Source: Penium margaritaceum
Taxonomy: Eukaryota > Streptophyta > Zygnematophyceae > Desmidiales > Peniaceae
Length of the DNA: 64,000 bases
Direction of reading: 5' to 3'
Assembly: GCA_023375785.1 (NCBI GenBank)
Contig: SZWC01003635.1
Coordinates: 97,190-161,189 of the forward strand
Shown: positions 45,363-57,522 of the stretch, one piece after another
How positions within the stretch are numbered: the stretch's first letter is position 1
Layout of the letters: each line of letters starts with the position of its first letter
Position numbers and translations under genes: made by a program
The notes under the pieces: generated by a model
Told to the model about the DNA's origin: nothing
Seen by the model: the letters and a program-made list of their open reading frames with translations, nothing else
The model's database searches: none

Positions 45363-48300
45363 AGTCAACGTTGACAACTCATAACACAAGTCATAAATGG
45401 TCAGAGGGGAAATAGTGGTCTTGAAATACTACTTATTGACTATAAAGTACAAAGAACTTCGATACATAGTTGCACAGTGTGGCTACCTTGCACAATGACC
45501 AACCAAAGTAGGCATATGTCACTGACCATGACCACATAATTTCACCATGGGTGGTCATTCTTGACAAATCATAATCCAAGTCACAAATGGTCAGAGGGAG
45601 AAACAATGGGTTGCGAAAACTAGTTATGGAATACCTAAAACAAAGACTTTCAACAAGTAGTGGCAAGGTGTGGCTACCATGCACAATGACCAACCAATGT
45701 AGGCATATGTCAGTGACAATGACCAAAGAATTTCACTGTGTGTCGTGAACATAGCCAACTCATAATACGAGTCACAAATGGTCACAGGGAAAAACAATGG
45801 TTTAGGAATACTAGTTATCAACTAGCATGTACAAAGACCTTCAAGAAGTAGTAGCACAGTGTGGCTACTATGCACAATGACCAACCAAAGTAGGCATATG
45901 TCACTTACCATGACCAAAGAATTTCATATGTGTGGTCAATGTTGACAACTAATAGTACAAGTCACAAATGGTCAGAGGGGGAAACAATGGTTTGGGAATA
46001 CTAGGTACAAACTAGCAAGTACAAAGAACTTCAAGAAGTAGTGGCAAGGTGTGGCTACCATGCACAATGGCCAACCGATGTAGACATATGTCACTGACCG
46101 TGATCAAAGACTTTCACTATGTGTTGTTAACATTGACAAATCGTAATATGAGTCATAAATGGTTAGAGGGCGAAACAATGATTTGGGAATACTGGTTATC
46201 AACTAGCACGTACAAACACCTTTTATAAGTACTGGCACGGTTTGGCTACCATGCACAATGACCAACCAAAGTAGGCATATGTTACTAAACATGACTGAAT
46301 AATTTCCTCATGTGTGGTCAACATTGACAACTCAGAATACAAGTCCCAAATTTTCAGAGGGGCCAACAATGGTTTACGAATACTTGTTATTGACTGGAAA
46401 GTACAAATACCTTCAATACGTAGTGGCACGGTGTGGCTACCATGCACAATGGCCAACCAAAGTAGGCATATGTCACTGACCATGATCAACGAATTTCACT
46501 ATGTGTGGACAACGTTGACAACCCACAATACGAGTCACAAATGGTCAGAATGGGAAAAAATGGTTTGAGAATACTAGTTGTTAACTATCCTGTACAAAGA
46601 CCTTCAATAAGTAGTGGCACAGTGTGGCTACCATTCACAATGACCAACCAAAGTAGGCAAATTTCACTGACATTGACCAAAGAATTTCACTATGGGTGGT
46701 CAACATTGACAGCTCATAATACGAGCCACAAATGGTCAAAGGGGGAAAAAATGTTTTGGAATACTAGTTATCAACTAGCAAGTACAAAGACATTCAATAA
46801 GTAGTTGCACGGTGAGGCTACCATGCACAGTGATCAACCAAATTGGGCATATGTCACTGACCATGATAAAAACCTTTCACTATGTGTGGTCAACATTGAC
46901 AATTCATAAAACGAGTCACAAATGGTCAAAGAGGGGAAGAATGTTTTGGGGATACTAGGTATCAACTAGCAAGTAAAAGAGCCTTCAATAAGTTGTGGCA
47001 AGGTGTGGCTATCATGAACAATGACCATCGAAAGTAGGCATATGTCACTAACCATGACCAAAGAATTTCACTGTGGGTGGTCAACATTGAAAACTCATGA
47101 TACGAGTCACAAATGGTCGGAGGGGAAAACATTGTGTTGGGAAAAATGGTCTGGAAACAATAGTTATCAAAAAGCAAGTACAAAGACCTTCAACAAGTAG
47201 TGGCACCTTGTACCTACCATGCACAATGACCAACCAAAGTATGCATATATCACTGACCATGCCCAAAGAAGTTAACTATGTGTGGCCAATTTTGACAACT
47301 CTTTATATGAGTCACAACTGGTTAGAGGGGAAAACAAAGGTTTAGGAATATTACTAATTGACTAGCAAGTAAGAAGACCTTCAATGATGAGTTGTACAGT
47401 GTGGCTACCATGCACTGTGACCAACAAAAGTAGGCATATGTCATTGACCATGACCAAATAAGTTTACTATGTGTGGTCAACGTTGTCAGTTCAAAATATA
47501 TCACAAATGGTCAGAGGGAGGAACAATGGCTTGGGACTACTAGTTATCGAGTAGTAAGTACTAAGATCTTCAATAAGTATTGGCACGGTGTGGCTATCAT
47601 ACACAATGACCAACCAAAGTAGGATATGTCACCGACCATGACCAAAGAATTTCACTGTGTGGTCAACATTAACAAATCATAATACAAGTCACAAATGGCC
47701 AGAGGGAAAAAAATGTTTTGGGAATACCAGTTATCATTTAGTAAGTACAAAGACCTTCATTAAGTAGTGGCACAGTGTGGCTACTGTGTACAATGACCAG
47801 CCAAAGTAGGCATATGTCACTGACCATAACCATACAATTTCACTATGTGTGGTCAATGTTGACAGCTCATAATACGAGTCACTAATGGTCAGAGGGGGGA
47901 ACAATGGTTTGAATACTAGGCATCAACTAGCAAGTACAAAGACCTTCAGTAAATAGTGGCAAGGTGTGGTCACCTTGCACACTGACTAGCCAAAGTAGGC
48001 ATATGTCACTGACCATGACCAAAGAAATTCAATGTGGTTGGTCAACGTTGACAGCCCAAAATAAAAGTCACAAATGATCAGAGGGGGAAACAATGGTTTG
48101 GGAATACTAGTTTTTAACTAGCAAGTACAAAGACCTTCAATGAGTAGTGGCATGGTGTGGCTACCGCACAATGACCAACCAAAGAAGACATATGTCACTG
48201 ATCATGATCAGAGAATTTCACTATGTGTGGTTAACGTTGAAAAATCATAGTACAAGTCACAAATGGTTAGATGACATAACAATAGTTTGAGAATACTAGT

Positions 48301-48817
48301 TATTGAATAGGTAGTGGCACGGTGTGGCTACCATGCACAATGACCAACCAAAGTAGGCATATGTCACTGGCCATGACCAAAGAATTTCATAATGTGTCGT
48401 CAACGTTGCCAACTCCTAATACGAGTCCCAAACAGTAAGAGGGAGGAACAATGGTTTCAGAATATTAGTTTTTGAATGGAATATACAAATATCAATAAGT
48501 AGTGGCACAGTGTGGCTACCATGCACAATGACCAACCAAAGTAGGCTTATGTCAATGACCATGACCAACGAATTTCACTGTGTGGTCAACGTTGACAAAC
48601 CATAATACTAGTCAGAAACGGTGAAAGGGGGAAACAATGGTTTCAAAATACTAGTTATAACCTAGTATGTACAAATACCTTCAATAAGTAGTGACACAGT
48701 GTTGCTAACATGTATAATGATTGAACAAATTAGGCATATGTCACTGACCATGGCCAAAGAATTTCTCAACGTGTGGTCAACGTTGCCAGCTCATAAAATG
48801 AGTCGCAAGTGGTCAGA

Positions 48818-48841
48818 GGGGGGGGGGGGGGGGGGGGGGGG
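48818..48841 (+). repeat. G24 homopolymer inside a satellite unit
   Basis: Twenty-four G occupy the place where other units have GTCAGAGGGGG or GTCAGAGGGGGA. It is an expansion of the unit's own short G run, or a sequencing or assembly error. Confidence 0.85.
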
Positions 48842-49535
48842 AATGGTTTTGCAATATTAGGTATCAACTACCAAGTACAAAGACCTTCAATAAGTAGTGG
48901 CAAGTTGTGGCTACCATGCACATTGACCAACCAAGTAGGCATATGTCACTAACCATGACCAAAGAATTTCACTATGTGTGGTCAACATTGACAACTCATA
49001 ATACAAGTCACAAAAGGTCAGAGGGAGAAACAATGGTATGGGATTACTAGTCATCAAATACGACGAACAAAGACCTTCAATGAGTAGTGGTACGGTGTGG
49101 CTACCATGCACAATGACCAACCAAAGTAGACATATGTCACTGACCATGACCAAAGAATTCCACCATGTGTGGTCAACGTTGAAAACTCAAAATGCAAGTC
49201 ACAAATAGTCAGAGGGGGAAACAATGGTTTGGGAATAATAGTTATCAAATAGCAAGTGAAAAGACCTTCAATAAGTAGTTACACCTTGTGGCTACCATGC
49301 ACAATGACCAACAAAAGTACGCATATGTCACTGACCATGCCTAAAGAAGTTAACCATGTATGGTCAATGTTGACAACTCTTTACAAGGGTCACAACTGGT
49401 TAGAGGGGGAAGCAATGGTTTGGGAATACTACTTATTGACTAGCAAGTACAAAGACCTGTAATAAGTAGTGGTACGATATGGCTATGATGCACAATGACC
49501 AACCAAAGTAGGCATATGTCACTGACCATGACCAA

Positions 49536-51320
49536 ATTCGTACAACTCCATACAATTCCATACAGGTCCATACAACTCTGTCCAACTCCGTACAACTCCG
49601 TACAATCCCCTACAATTCCCTAAAACTTCCTACAACTTTGTACGACTCCGTACAACTCCCTACAACTTCGTACAACTCCTTTAAACACCTTGCAACTCCA
49701 TACGACTCTGCAAAACTCCGTACAACTGCGTACAAATATGTAGAACTCTGTACAACTCCGTAAATCTTTGTAGAAATCACTACAATTCCGTACAACCCTG
49801 TACAGCTCCGTACAACTGCGTACAAATCCATATAAATCGTTAGAAATCCGTACAGCTCTGTGCAACTCCGTACTACTCCGTACAACTCCATACAACTCCC
49901 TACAGCTCTGTAAAACTCTTTACAACTCTGTACAACTCCATACAATGCTAAATAACTCTGTACAGCTCTGTAAAAATCCGTTCAACTCCTTGCAATTCTA
50001 TACAACTCCGTACAACTCTGTACAACTTTGCAAAACTCTATACAAATTGCTACAACTCTGTACAACTCCGTAAAATTCTGTAAAATTTTGTAAAACTTTG
50101 TGCATCTCCGTACAAATACGAAGATGCTCCGTACTCCTCCCTACAATGCCTTACAACTCCGTACAACACTGAACGGCTCCATACAACTCGGTACAATGTC
50201 TTTAGAACTTGCTACAAATCTGTACAAATCCGTACAAATCCGTACAACTCCCTCAAACTCCGTACAACTTGCTACTACTCGTTACAACTCCGTAAAACTT
50301 CGTACAACTCCGTACAAATTTGTACAGCTCCGTACAACTTTGGTACTTCGGTACAACTTTGGTACAACTCCGTACAGCTTTGTACAACTCCGTACCAATC
50401 TGTACAACTCCATGTAACTCCGTACAAATCCATACAACTGCGTACAACTCTATATAACTCTGTACAACTCTGTATAGCTCCGTAAAACCCCATACAACTC
50501 TGAATATATTTCTACAACTCCGTACAACTTTGTACAACTCCGTACATTTCCGTACAACCCTGTAGTTTTCCATACAACTCCATACAACTCCGTACAACTC
50601 TCTACAACTCCGTACAACTCCGTACAACTCCGTCCAACTCTGTACAACTTCTTAAAAATCGTTACAACTGCATGCAAATCTGTGCAGCTCCATACAACTC
50701 CGAACAACTGCATACAACTCCGTACAACTTTGTACAACTCCGTACGAGTCTGTATAAATCACTATAACTTCGTACAACTCCGTACAACTGCATACACCTC
50801 CTTACACCTCCGTACAACTCTGTACAACTCCCTACAACTCTATACAAACTATGTACAACTCTGTACAGCTCCGTACAACTCCATACAACTCTCTACAACT
50901 CCCTACAACCTGCTACAAATCCGTACAACTCCGTACCACCGCGTAGAACTCCGTACAACTCGGTACCACTGCGTACAACTCCGTACAGCCCTGTACAACT
51001 CTTTACAAATGTAAAAAACTCCATACAACTTATACAACTCCGTACAACTCCATACAACTATGTACAACTCCCTATAACTCGCTACAACTTAGTATGACTC
51101 CGCGTAGCCCCGTACAATTTTGTACAACTCCATACAACTCTTTACAACTCCGTAGATCTCAGTGCAGCTCCATAAAACTCCATAAAAGTCTGTGCAGATT
51201 TTTACAAGTCGCTAGAGCTCCGGAAAACTCCGTACAGTTCCATACAATTTTGTAGAACTCCGTACAGCTCCATACAATTTCGTACAACCCCGTACAACTC
51301 TGTATAACTATGTAAAAATC
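49536..51320 (-). repeat. Array B, block 2 (inverted)
   Basis: Plus-strand unit AACTCCGTAC, the reverse complement of GTACGGAGTT, about 175 copies. It abuts satellite E at CATGACCAAATTCGTACAAC with no spacer. Confidence 0.95.
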
Positions 51321-51324
51321 ACGA

Positions 51325-52240
51325 CAGTTGTCTTGGCCTTGCTCCAGTTGTCTTGGGCTTGCTCTGGTTGTCTTGGGCTTGCTCTTGTTGTTCTGGCCTC
51401 ACACTAGTTGTCTTGGGCTTGCTCCATTTGTCTTTTGCTTGCTCTTGTTGTCTTGGCCCTGCTCGAGTTGTCTTGGGCTTTCTCTAGTTCTCTTGGCCCT
51501 GCTCGAGTTGTCTTGGGCTTGCTCCAGTTGTCTTGGGATTGCTCCATTTGTCTTGGGATTGCTCCAGTTTTCTTGGCCTTGTACTAGTTATTTTGAACTT
51601 GCTCCAGGTTTCTTGGCCTTTCTCCAGTTGTCTTGGCCTTGCTCCAGTTGTCTTAGCGTTGCTCCTGTTGTTTTGGACTTGCTCTTTTTGTCTTGGCCTT
51701 TTACCATTTTTCTTGGGCTTGTTCCAGTTGACTTGGGCTTCCTTCAGTTGTCCTGGCCTTGTTCCAGTTGTTTTGCCCTTGCTCCAGTTGTCTTGGGCGT
51801 GCTCCAGTTGTCTTGGCCTTGCTCTAGTTGTCTTGGGGTTACACCAGGTGTATTGCCCTTGCTCCAGGTGTCTTGGGCTTGCTCAAGCTGTTTGGGATTG
51901 CTCCCATTGTCTTGACCTTACTCCAGTTGCCTTGAGCTTGCGACATATTTCTTGGCCTTGCTCCATGTGTCTTGACCTTGCTCCAGTTGTCTTGGCCTTG
52001 CTCTAGTTGTCTTGGGCTTGCTCTTGTTGTCTTGGGCTTGCAATGGTTGTCTTGGGCTTGCTTCAGTCGTCTTGGTGTTGCTCCAGTTGTCTTGGCCTAG
52101 CTTCAATTGTCTTGGGCTTGCTCCAGTTCTCTTGGCCTTGCTGCAGTTGTCTTGGTCTTGCTCCCGTTGTCTTGGCCTTGCTCCAGTTGTCTTCGCGTTG
52201 CTCCAGTTGTCCTAGGATTGCTCTAGTTTTCTTTACGATG
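51325..52240 (-). repeat. Array A, block 6 (inverted)
   Basis: Plus-strand unit GGCTTGCTCCAGTTGTCTTG, the reverse complement of the array A unit, about 46 copies. It follows inverted array B, so 49536-52240 mirrors the A-then-B order of 26442-29956. It ends at TTTTCTTTACGATG, where forward array B starts. Confidence 0.95.
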
Positions 52241-55200
52241 TGTACAGAGCAATTTGTACAGTGTCGTACGGAGTTGTATGGAGTTGTACGGAGTTCTACT
52301 GAGTTGTACGGACTTGTATGGAGTTTTATGGAGTTATACGGAGCTGTACAGAGTTGTACGGATCTGTACAGAGCTGTACATAGTTTTATTGATTTGTTTG
52401 GAGTTGTATGGAGTTGTACGGAGTTGTACCGAGTTATACGGAGTTTTACAGAGTCGTATAGAGTTTTATGGAGCTATATGATGGTGTACGGAGGTATACA
52501 GAGTTGTAGGGAGTTGTAGCAAATTGTACCGAGTTATAGCGAGTTGTACAGCATTGTACAGAGTTGTAGTGAGTTGTAGCGGGTTGTAACGAGTTGTACA
52601 GAGTTGTACGGAGTTGTACGGAGTTGTACACAGTTTTATGGAGTTGTATGCAGTTGGATAGAGATATACGGAGTGATATGGAGTTGTACAGAATTGTAGA
52701 GAGTCGTACTGTGTTGTACAGGGTTGTACGGAGTTGTACGGAGCTGTACCGATATATAGCAAGTTGTAGGGAGTTGTAGGGAGTTGTATGGAGTTGTACA
52801 AAGTTGTAAGGAGTTGTACGGAGCTGTACAAAATTGTATGGAATTGTATGGGTTTGTACGGAATTGTATGGAGTTGTACAAAGCTCTACGGATTTGTACG
52901 GAGCTCTATCGACTTGTATAGAGTTCTACAGACGTTTACAGAGTTGTTCACAGTTGTATTGAGATCCATGGAGTTGTCGAGAGTTGTATTGAGCTGTACA
53001 AATTTGTACGGGCTGTCCGGAGTCGTACCGAGTTGTAGCATATTGTACGAAGTTCTACTGAGTTGTAGGAAGTTGTATGATTTTTTTTAGAGTTGTATAG
53101 AGTTGGAGGGAGTTGTACGGATGTGTACAGAGTTGTACGGAGTTGTATGGAGTTGTACGGAGCTGTACGGAGTTAAACATGGTTATAGTGATTTGTGCAG
53201 ACTTTTACGGAGTCGTACAAAGTTGTACGGAGTTGTATGGAGTTGTACAGAGTTGTACGAAGCTGTACAGAGTTTCATGCAGTTGTAGCGATGTGTGCGG
53301 AGTTGTACGGAGTTGTACAAAGTTGTACATAAATGTATGGAGTTGTAGAGAGTTGTACAGAGTTGTATCGAGTAGTATGGAGTTGTGAGGAGTTGTACCA
53401 AGTTTTACAGAGCTGGACGGAGTTGGATGGAGTTGTAGAGAGTTGTACAGAGTTGTGCAGAAATCTACGGATTTATACAGAGTTGTATAGAGTTGTACAA
53501 AGTAGTAGGGAGTTGTACGGAGTTGTACGGAGCTGTATGGAGTTGTATGGAATTATGGTGATTTGTACATAGTTGTACAGAGTTTTGCGGAGTTCTACAG
53601 AGTTGTACGGGGTTGTAAGTAGTAGTACGGAGTTGTAGGACGAAGTTGTACCAAATTGTACGGAGTCTTAGGGAGTTTGAGAGAGTTGTAGGGGATTGCA
53701 TGGAGTTGTACAGAGGTTTACGGAGTTGGACAGAGTTGTACGCAGTTGTATGGAGTTGTACAGATTTGTAGCAAATATAGAAACGTTTTATGGACTTTTA
53801 TGTAGACGTGCAGAGTTTTATGGAGTTGTACAGAGTTGTCGGCAGCTCTACGGAGCTATACGGAGTTGTACATACTTGTACGGAGCTGTACAGAGTTGTT
53901 TAGAATTATAAGAAGTTGTAGTAATCTGAACATAGTTGTACGGAGTTGTACACAGCTGTATTGAGTTGTATTGAGTTATACGGAGTTGTACGTATTTGTA
54001 CAATCTCGTATGGAGTTATACGAGTTGTACGGCCCTGTATGGAGTAGTACGGAGTTGTAGCGATTTATAAGGACTTTTACAGAGATGTGAGGAGTTGTAC
54101 AGACCTGTACAAAGTTGTATAGAGATGTATGGAGTCGTACGGAGTCGTAGGGAGTTGTAGGGAGTTGTACAAAGTTGTACGGAGTTCTACGGAGTTGTGC
54201 TGAGTTATGCAGAGTTGTACATATTTGTACATATTTGTAGCAGGTTGTAGAAACATTGTATGGTGTAGCATGGAGGTGTAGTGTATAGGGAGTTGTACAG
54301 AGTTGTATGGAGATGTACGAAGTTATATGGAGGTGTACGGAGTTGTGCGCAGTTGTATGGAGTTGTACGGATTTGTACAGAGGTGAAGCGATTTGCACAG
54401 AGTTGTATGGAGTTGTACGGAGCTTTACGGAGTTGTACAGAGTTGTATGGAGTTGTACAGGGTTCTAGCGAGTTGTAGCAACTTGTACAGATTTTGACGG
54501 AGTTGTACGGATTTGTACGGAGCTGGATAGAGGTGTACAGAGGTGTACAGAGGTATACGGGGTTGTATGGATTTGTACAGAGTTGTACGGAGTTGTACAG
54601 AGTTGTACACAGTTGTGCAGAGATGTACGTAGTTAGAAGGAGTTGTATAGAGTTGTACGGAGTAGTACAGAGTTGTACAGAGTTGTACGCAGTTCTATAG
54701 AGTTATACGGAGTTGTATGGATTTGTACAGAGCTGAACGGAGTTGTACAGAATTGTAGTGATTTGTACGCAGATTCATGTAGTTCTACGGAGCTGTACGG
54801 ATTTGTACGGAGTAGTACGGAGTTGTATGGAGTTGTATGGTGTTGTAAGGAGTAGTACAGAATTGTACGGAGTTGTACGAAGTTGGAGGGAGTCGTACGG
54901 AGTCGTAGGGAATTGTAGGGAAGGATAGGGGGTTGCACAGAGTTGTCCGAAGTTGGAGAGAGTTGTATGAAGGTGTGCGGAGTTGTATGGAGCTGTACGG
55001 AGTTGTAGGGAGATGTACAGAGAGATGTATACTTGTACGAAGTTGTACGGAGTTTTACAAAGTTGTGCGAAGTTCTACCGATTTGTACAGCGCAGTACAG
55101 GGTCGTATGGAGTTGTACAGAGCTGTATAGAGTTATACGGATGTGTAGCGATTTGTACAATGTTGTAAGGAGTCTAAGGGAGTTGTACGTACTTGTACGG

Positions 55201-55385
55201 AGTTGTACGGGGTTGTATAGAGTTGTACGGAGTTGTAGAGAGTTGTACATAGCTGTACAGAGCTGTACACAGATGGAGCAAGTTGTAGCAAGTTTTACGG
55301 TGTTGTACGGAGTTGTACGGAGTTGTCTAGACTTGTATAAAGTTGTAAGGAGTTATACGGATCTGGACATAGTCGTACAAAGAGG
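52241..55385 (+). repeat. Array B, block 3
   Basis: GTACGGAGTT units in plus orientation again, about 310 copies, more degenerate towards the right end. Stop-poor frames give artefact ORFs up to 205 codons. Confidence 0.95.
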
Positions 55386-55499
55386 GGATTGAGGAAGCTC
55401 ACCAAGAGTCCCGTCTCCAGCACACATAGGCCCTTGCCTCTCCTGCCATCACGTCCCTGGAAGTCGCTTTCCCCGAAGTCACTTCTTCCTCCACCACCT

Positions 55500-55660
55500 C
55501 CTCATTGCCGGGGAAGACGAAGCGCCGGAGCAAGAAGGGCAAGGGCCAGCAGCAGCAACAGCAGCAGCAGCAGTCGACTTGGTCAAGTGGTGGCTCGGTC
55601 TGCGACAACTATGGCCAACCAAGGCACGGGTGGTACACGTGCTCGCTACCGATGGACGAG
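55500..55660 (+). pseudogene. Copia gag zinc-knuckle remnant
   Basis: A basic stretch (PGKTKRRSKKGKGQ), a CAG-encoded Gln run, and a degenerate zinc-knuckle outline (CDNYGQPRHGWYTC) sit in one frame. This is the usual C-terminal end of Copia gag. Fossil. Confidence 0.55.
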
Positions 55661-56179
55661 GCTTGCGTCATCGCCACTATGTGTTGCCAGCGGGAGCACT
55701 GTCTCGCCTCTTCCGCCATAGCTGTCGCCACTACTGCCGCCCCGACCCCGTCCAACGGCTCCACTCCTCAATATTATCATCCGCAGCCGTCGGCGCCTCC
55801 GTTCCCTTCACCACTCCTCCTTTCATCCGGGCTCCAACTCCATCACTCCGCACTTAGTCTACACTCCCGGGACGTCCACGCGTGAGCGTCAGCTGGAGCA
55901 GTTCATTGCGCTTCAGCTTAGCCTACCTCGCCCTTCCCCCCAGGGAACTGCGAGTTGTGTCACTTCCTGCTCGTACCCATTGCCCTACATGACTGAGCTT
56001 GAGCTACAGTCGTGTCCTACTCCCTCGTCTTTCTTGCCATCCCCTGTGATCTCGTCTGCCACTCTTCGTGTCGACGTCACGTGGCTTGATGGTTGGCAAT
56101 CTTGATCCGCGTCCCCTTCCACCGCGTCCACGTCTCTCGCTTGCTGCCATGTGACTGTCAGTGATCTGGCGACAACAAT

Positions 56180-56620
56180 CCAGGACCATGCCACGACCTG
56201 GATCATCGATTCCGGACCCATGCATCACATGACGGCCTCTCGTGGGGCCTTCATTATGCTTAGTCCTATTGGCGATCTCTGCGGGGTTTGGGCTCCGGAC
56301 AGGTGTTTCGTGTCCGAGGTGTCGGTGTCCTTCGTTTCTGTGGTCCTGCAGATTATATCTTCTTGTCCGTTACAACCCTCAACCGCATGAGCATGGACAT
56401 TGTGCACTCACGTGGTGTTGGCACTGTGTCATTGTGTCTGTCCGGTCTTGTCATTTTGCATGCCACCACTCGTGGCAACCTATGGTACCTACCTCGTATG
56501 TCCTCCTCTCCTTCCGTCTCCTCCTCGTCGACCGCCACTGGCCATGTGTTTGTCACCAGCACACTCTCTCATCAGCACACCCGACACTTGCACCGCCGCC
56601 TTTGCCACATCCACTCTGAT
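56180..56620 (+). pseudogene. Copia protease and pre-integrase remnant
   Basis: The protease signature is seen as TTWIIDSGPMHHMT (about 56190-56230), including the DSG catalytic triplet. A pre-integrase motif outline (LHRRLCHIHSDAVDSML) follows near 56590. Fossil. Confidence 0.7.
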
Positions 56621-56759
56621 GCCGTAGATAGCATGCTCCGCAACCAGCCGGCCAAGGGCCTTGAGTCGGAGACTTTCCCTCTCCCGTGCCCCACAGAGTA
56701 CGTTGATTGCTTTCAGGGCAAGATGCACCGGTCAACATACCCTCTGTCCTCTTCTCGTG

Positions 56760-57520
56760 CATCTGCTCCTCTAGACCTCGTCGATTCCACTGTCATGGGT
56801 CCTCTCCCTACCAAGTCTGTTGGAGAGCTCGGCCGGTATGTCCTCACCCTCACGGACGACTACTCTCGATACCACTGGGTTTTTTGCCTTTGACAGAAGA
56901 GCGATGTCGCCCAGGACTGGATTGTCCTTGCGGAGTACGAGTGTGGTCAATCTCTTCACCGCTTTTTCTCTTATCGTGGTGGTCAGTACATGGCCGAGAC
57001 CACGACTTTCCACGCCTCCCACGGTATCCACCACGAGACGTCTGCTCCCTACATGCCTGCCCAGACAACATCTCCGAACGGAGGAACCGTACCATGGGTG
57101 ATGCCATCTGCACCATGCGGGCTGAGTCTGGCCTCTCCGATGGCTTTTATTTTGAAGCCATGGCCTACATGACGTGGGTCTGGAACTGGATTCCCCACAA
57201 ACCCCTTCCCCGCCAGTCCACGCCATACCAGCACTTGTGCGGTCAACGAGCCGACCTCCGCCCTGCTCGCGTCAAAGGTTGCGTGGCCATTATGTGGATG
57301 CCCCTCCCGCAGCAGGGCGGCAAGCTCGCCCCCAGCGGGCGTCCTTGCACTTTTCTTGGTGTCTCTCGTCAGTCCAGAGCTTGGCGCTTCTGGGATCCCT
57401 CTCGACACGGCATCGTCGAGTCCCGCGATGCCCTCTTCTTTGAGGAGCTGTTTCCGCGCGATCTCGTTCGGTGTCCCTCCCATCGCGTGGGGGAGTGGTG
57501 AGTCCGTCCTCTGTCCTACC
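56760..57520 (+). pseudogene. Copia integrase remnant
   Basis: Integrase-core pieces (LDLVDSTVMGPLPTKSVGEL with YVLTLTDDYSRYHWVF) and the later part (FEAMAYMTWVWNWIPHKPLP, CTFLGVSRQSRAWRFWDPS) are recognisable in spite of decay. The hAT relative at 57523 lies immediately after. Fossil. Confidence 0.7.
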
Positions 57521-57522
57521 CC

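Larger units (their letters stand above)
42490..49535. repeat. Array E: satellite of about 189 bp
   Basis: Starts of the string GTCAAC(A/G)TTGAC recur at 42492, 42681, 42872, about 43252 and so on to about 49360, giving a period close to 189-191 bp. About 31 units are present once insertions are removed. Conserved blocks are CACAAATGGTCAGAGGG, GACTAGCAAGTACAAAGACC, ACCATGCACAATGACCAACC and GCATATGTCACTGACCATG. Units differ by perhaps 10-20% by eye. Two foreign stretches interrupt it (43682-44743 and about 45095-45362). The many short ORFs follow the unit and are not genes. Confidence 0.95.
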
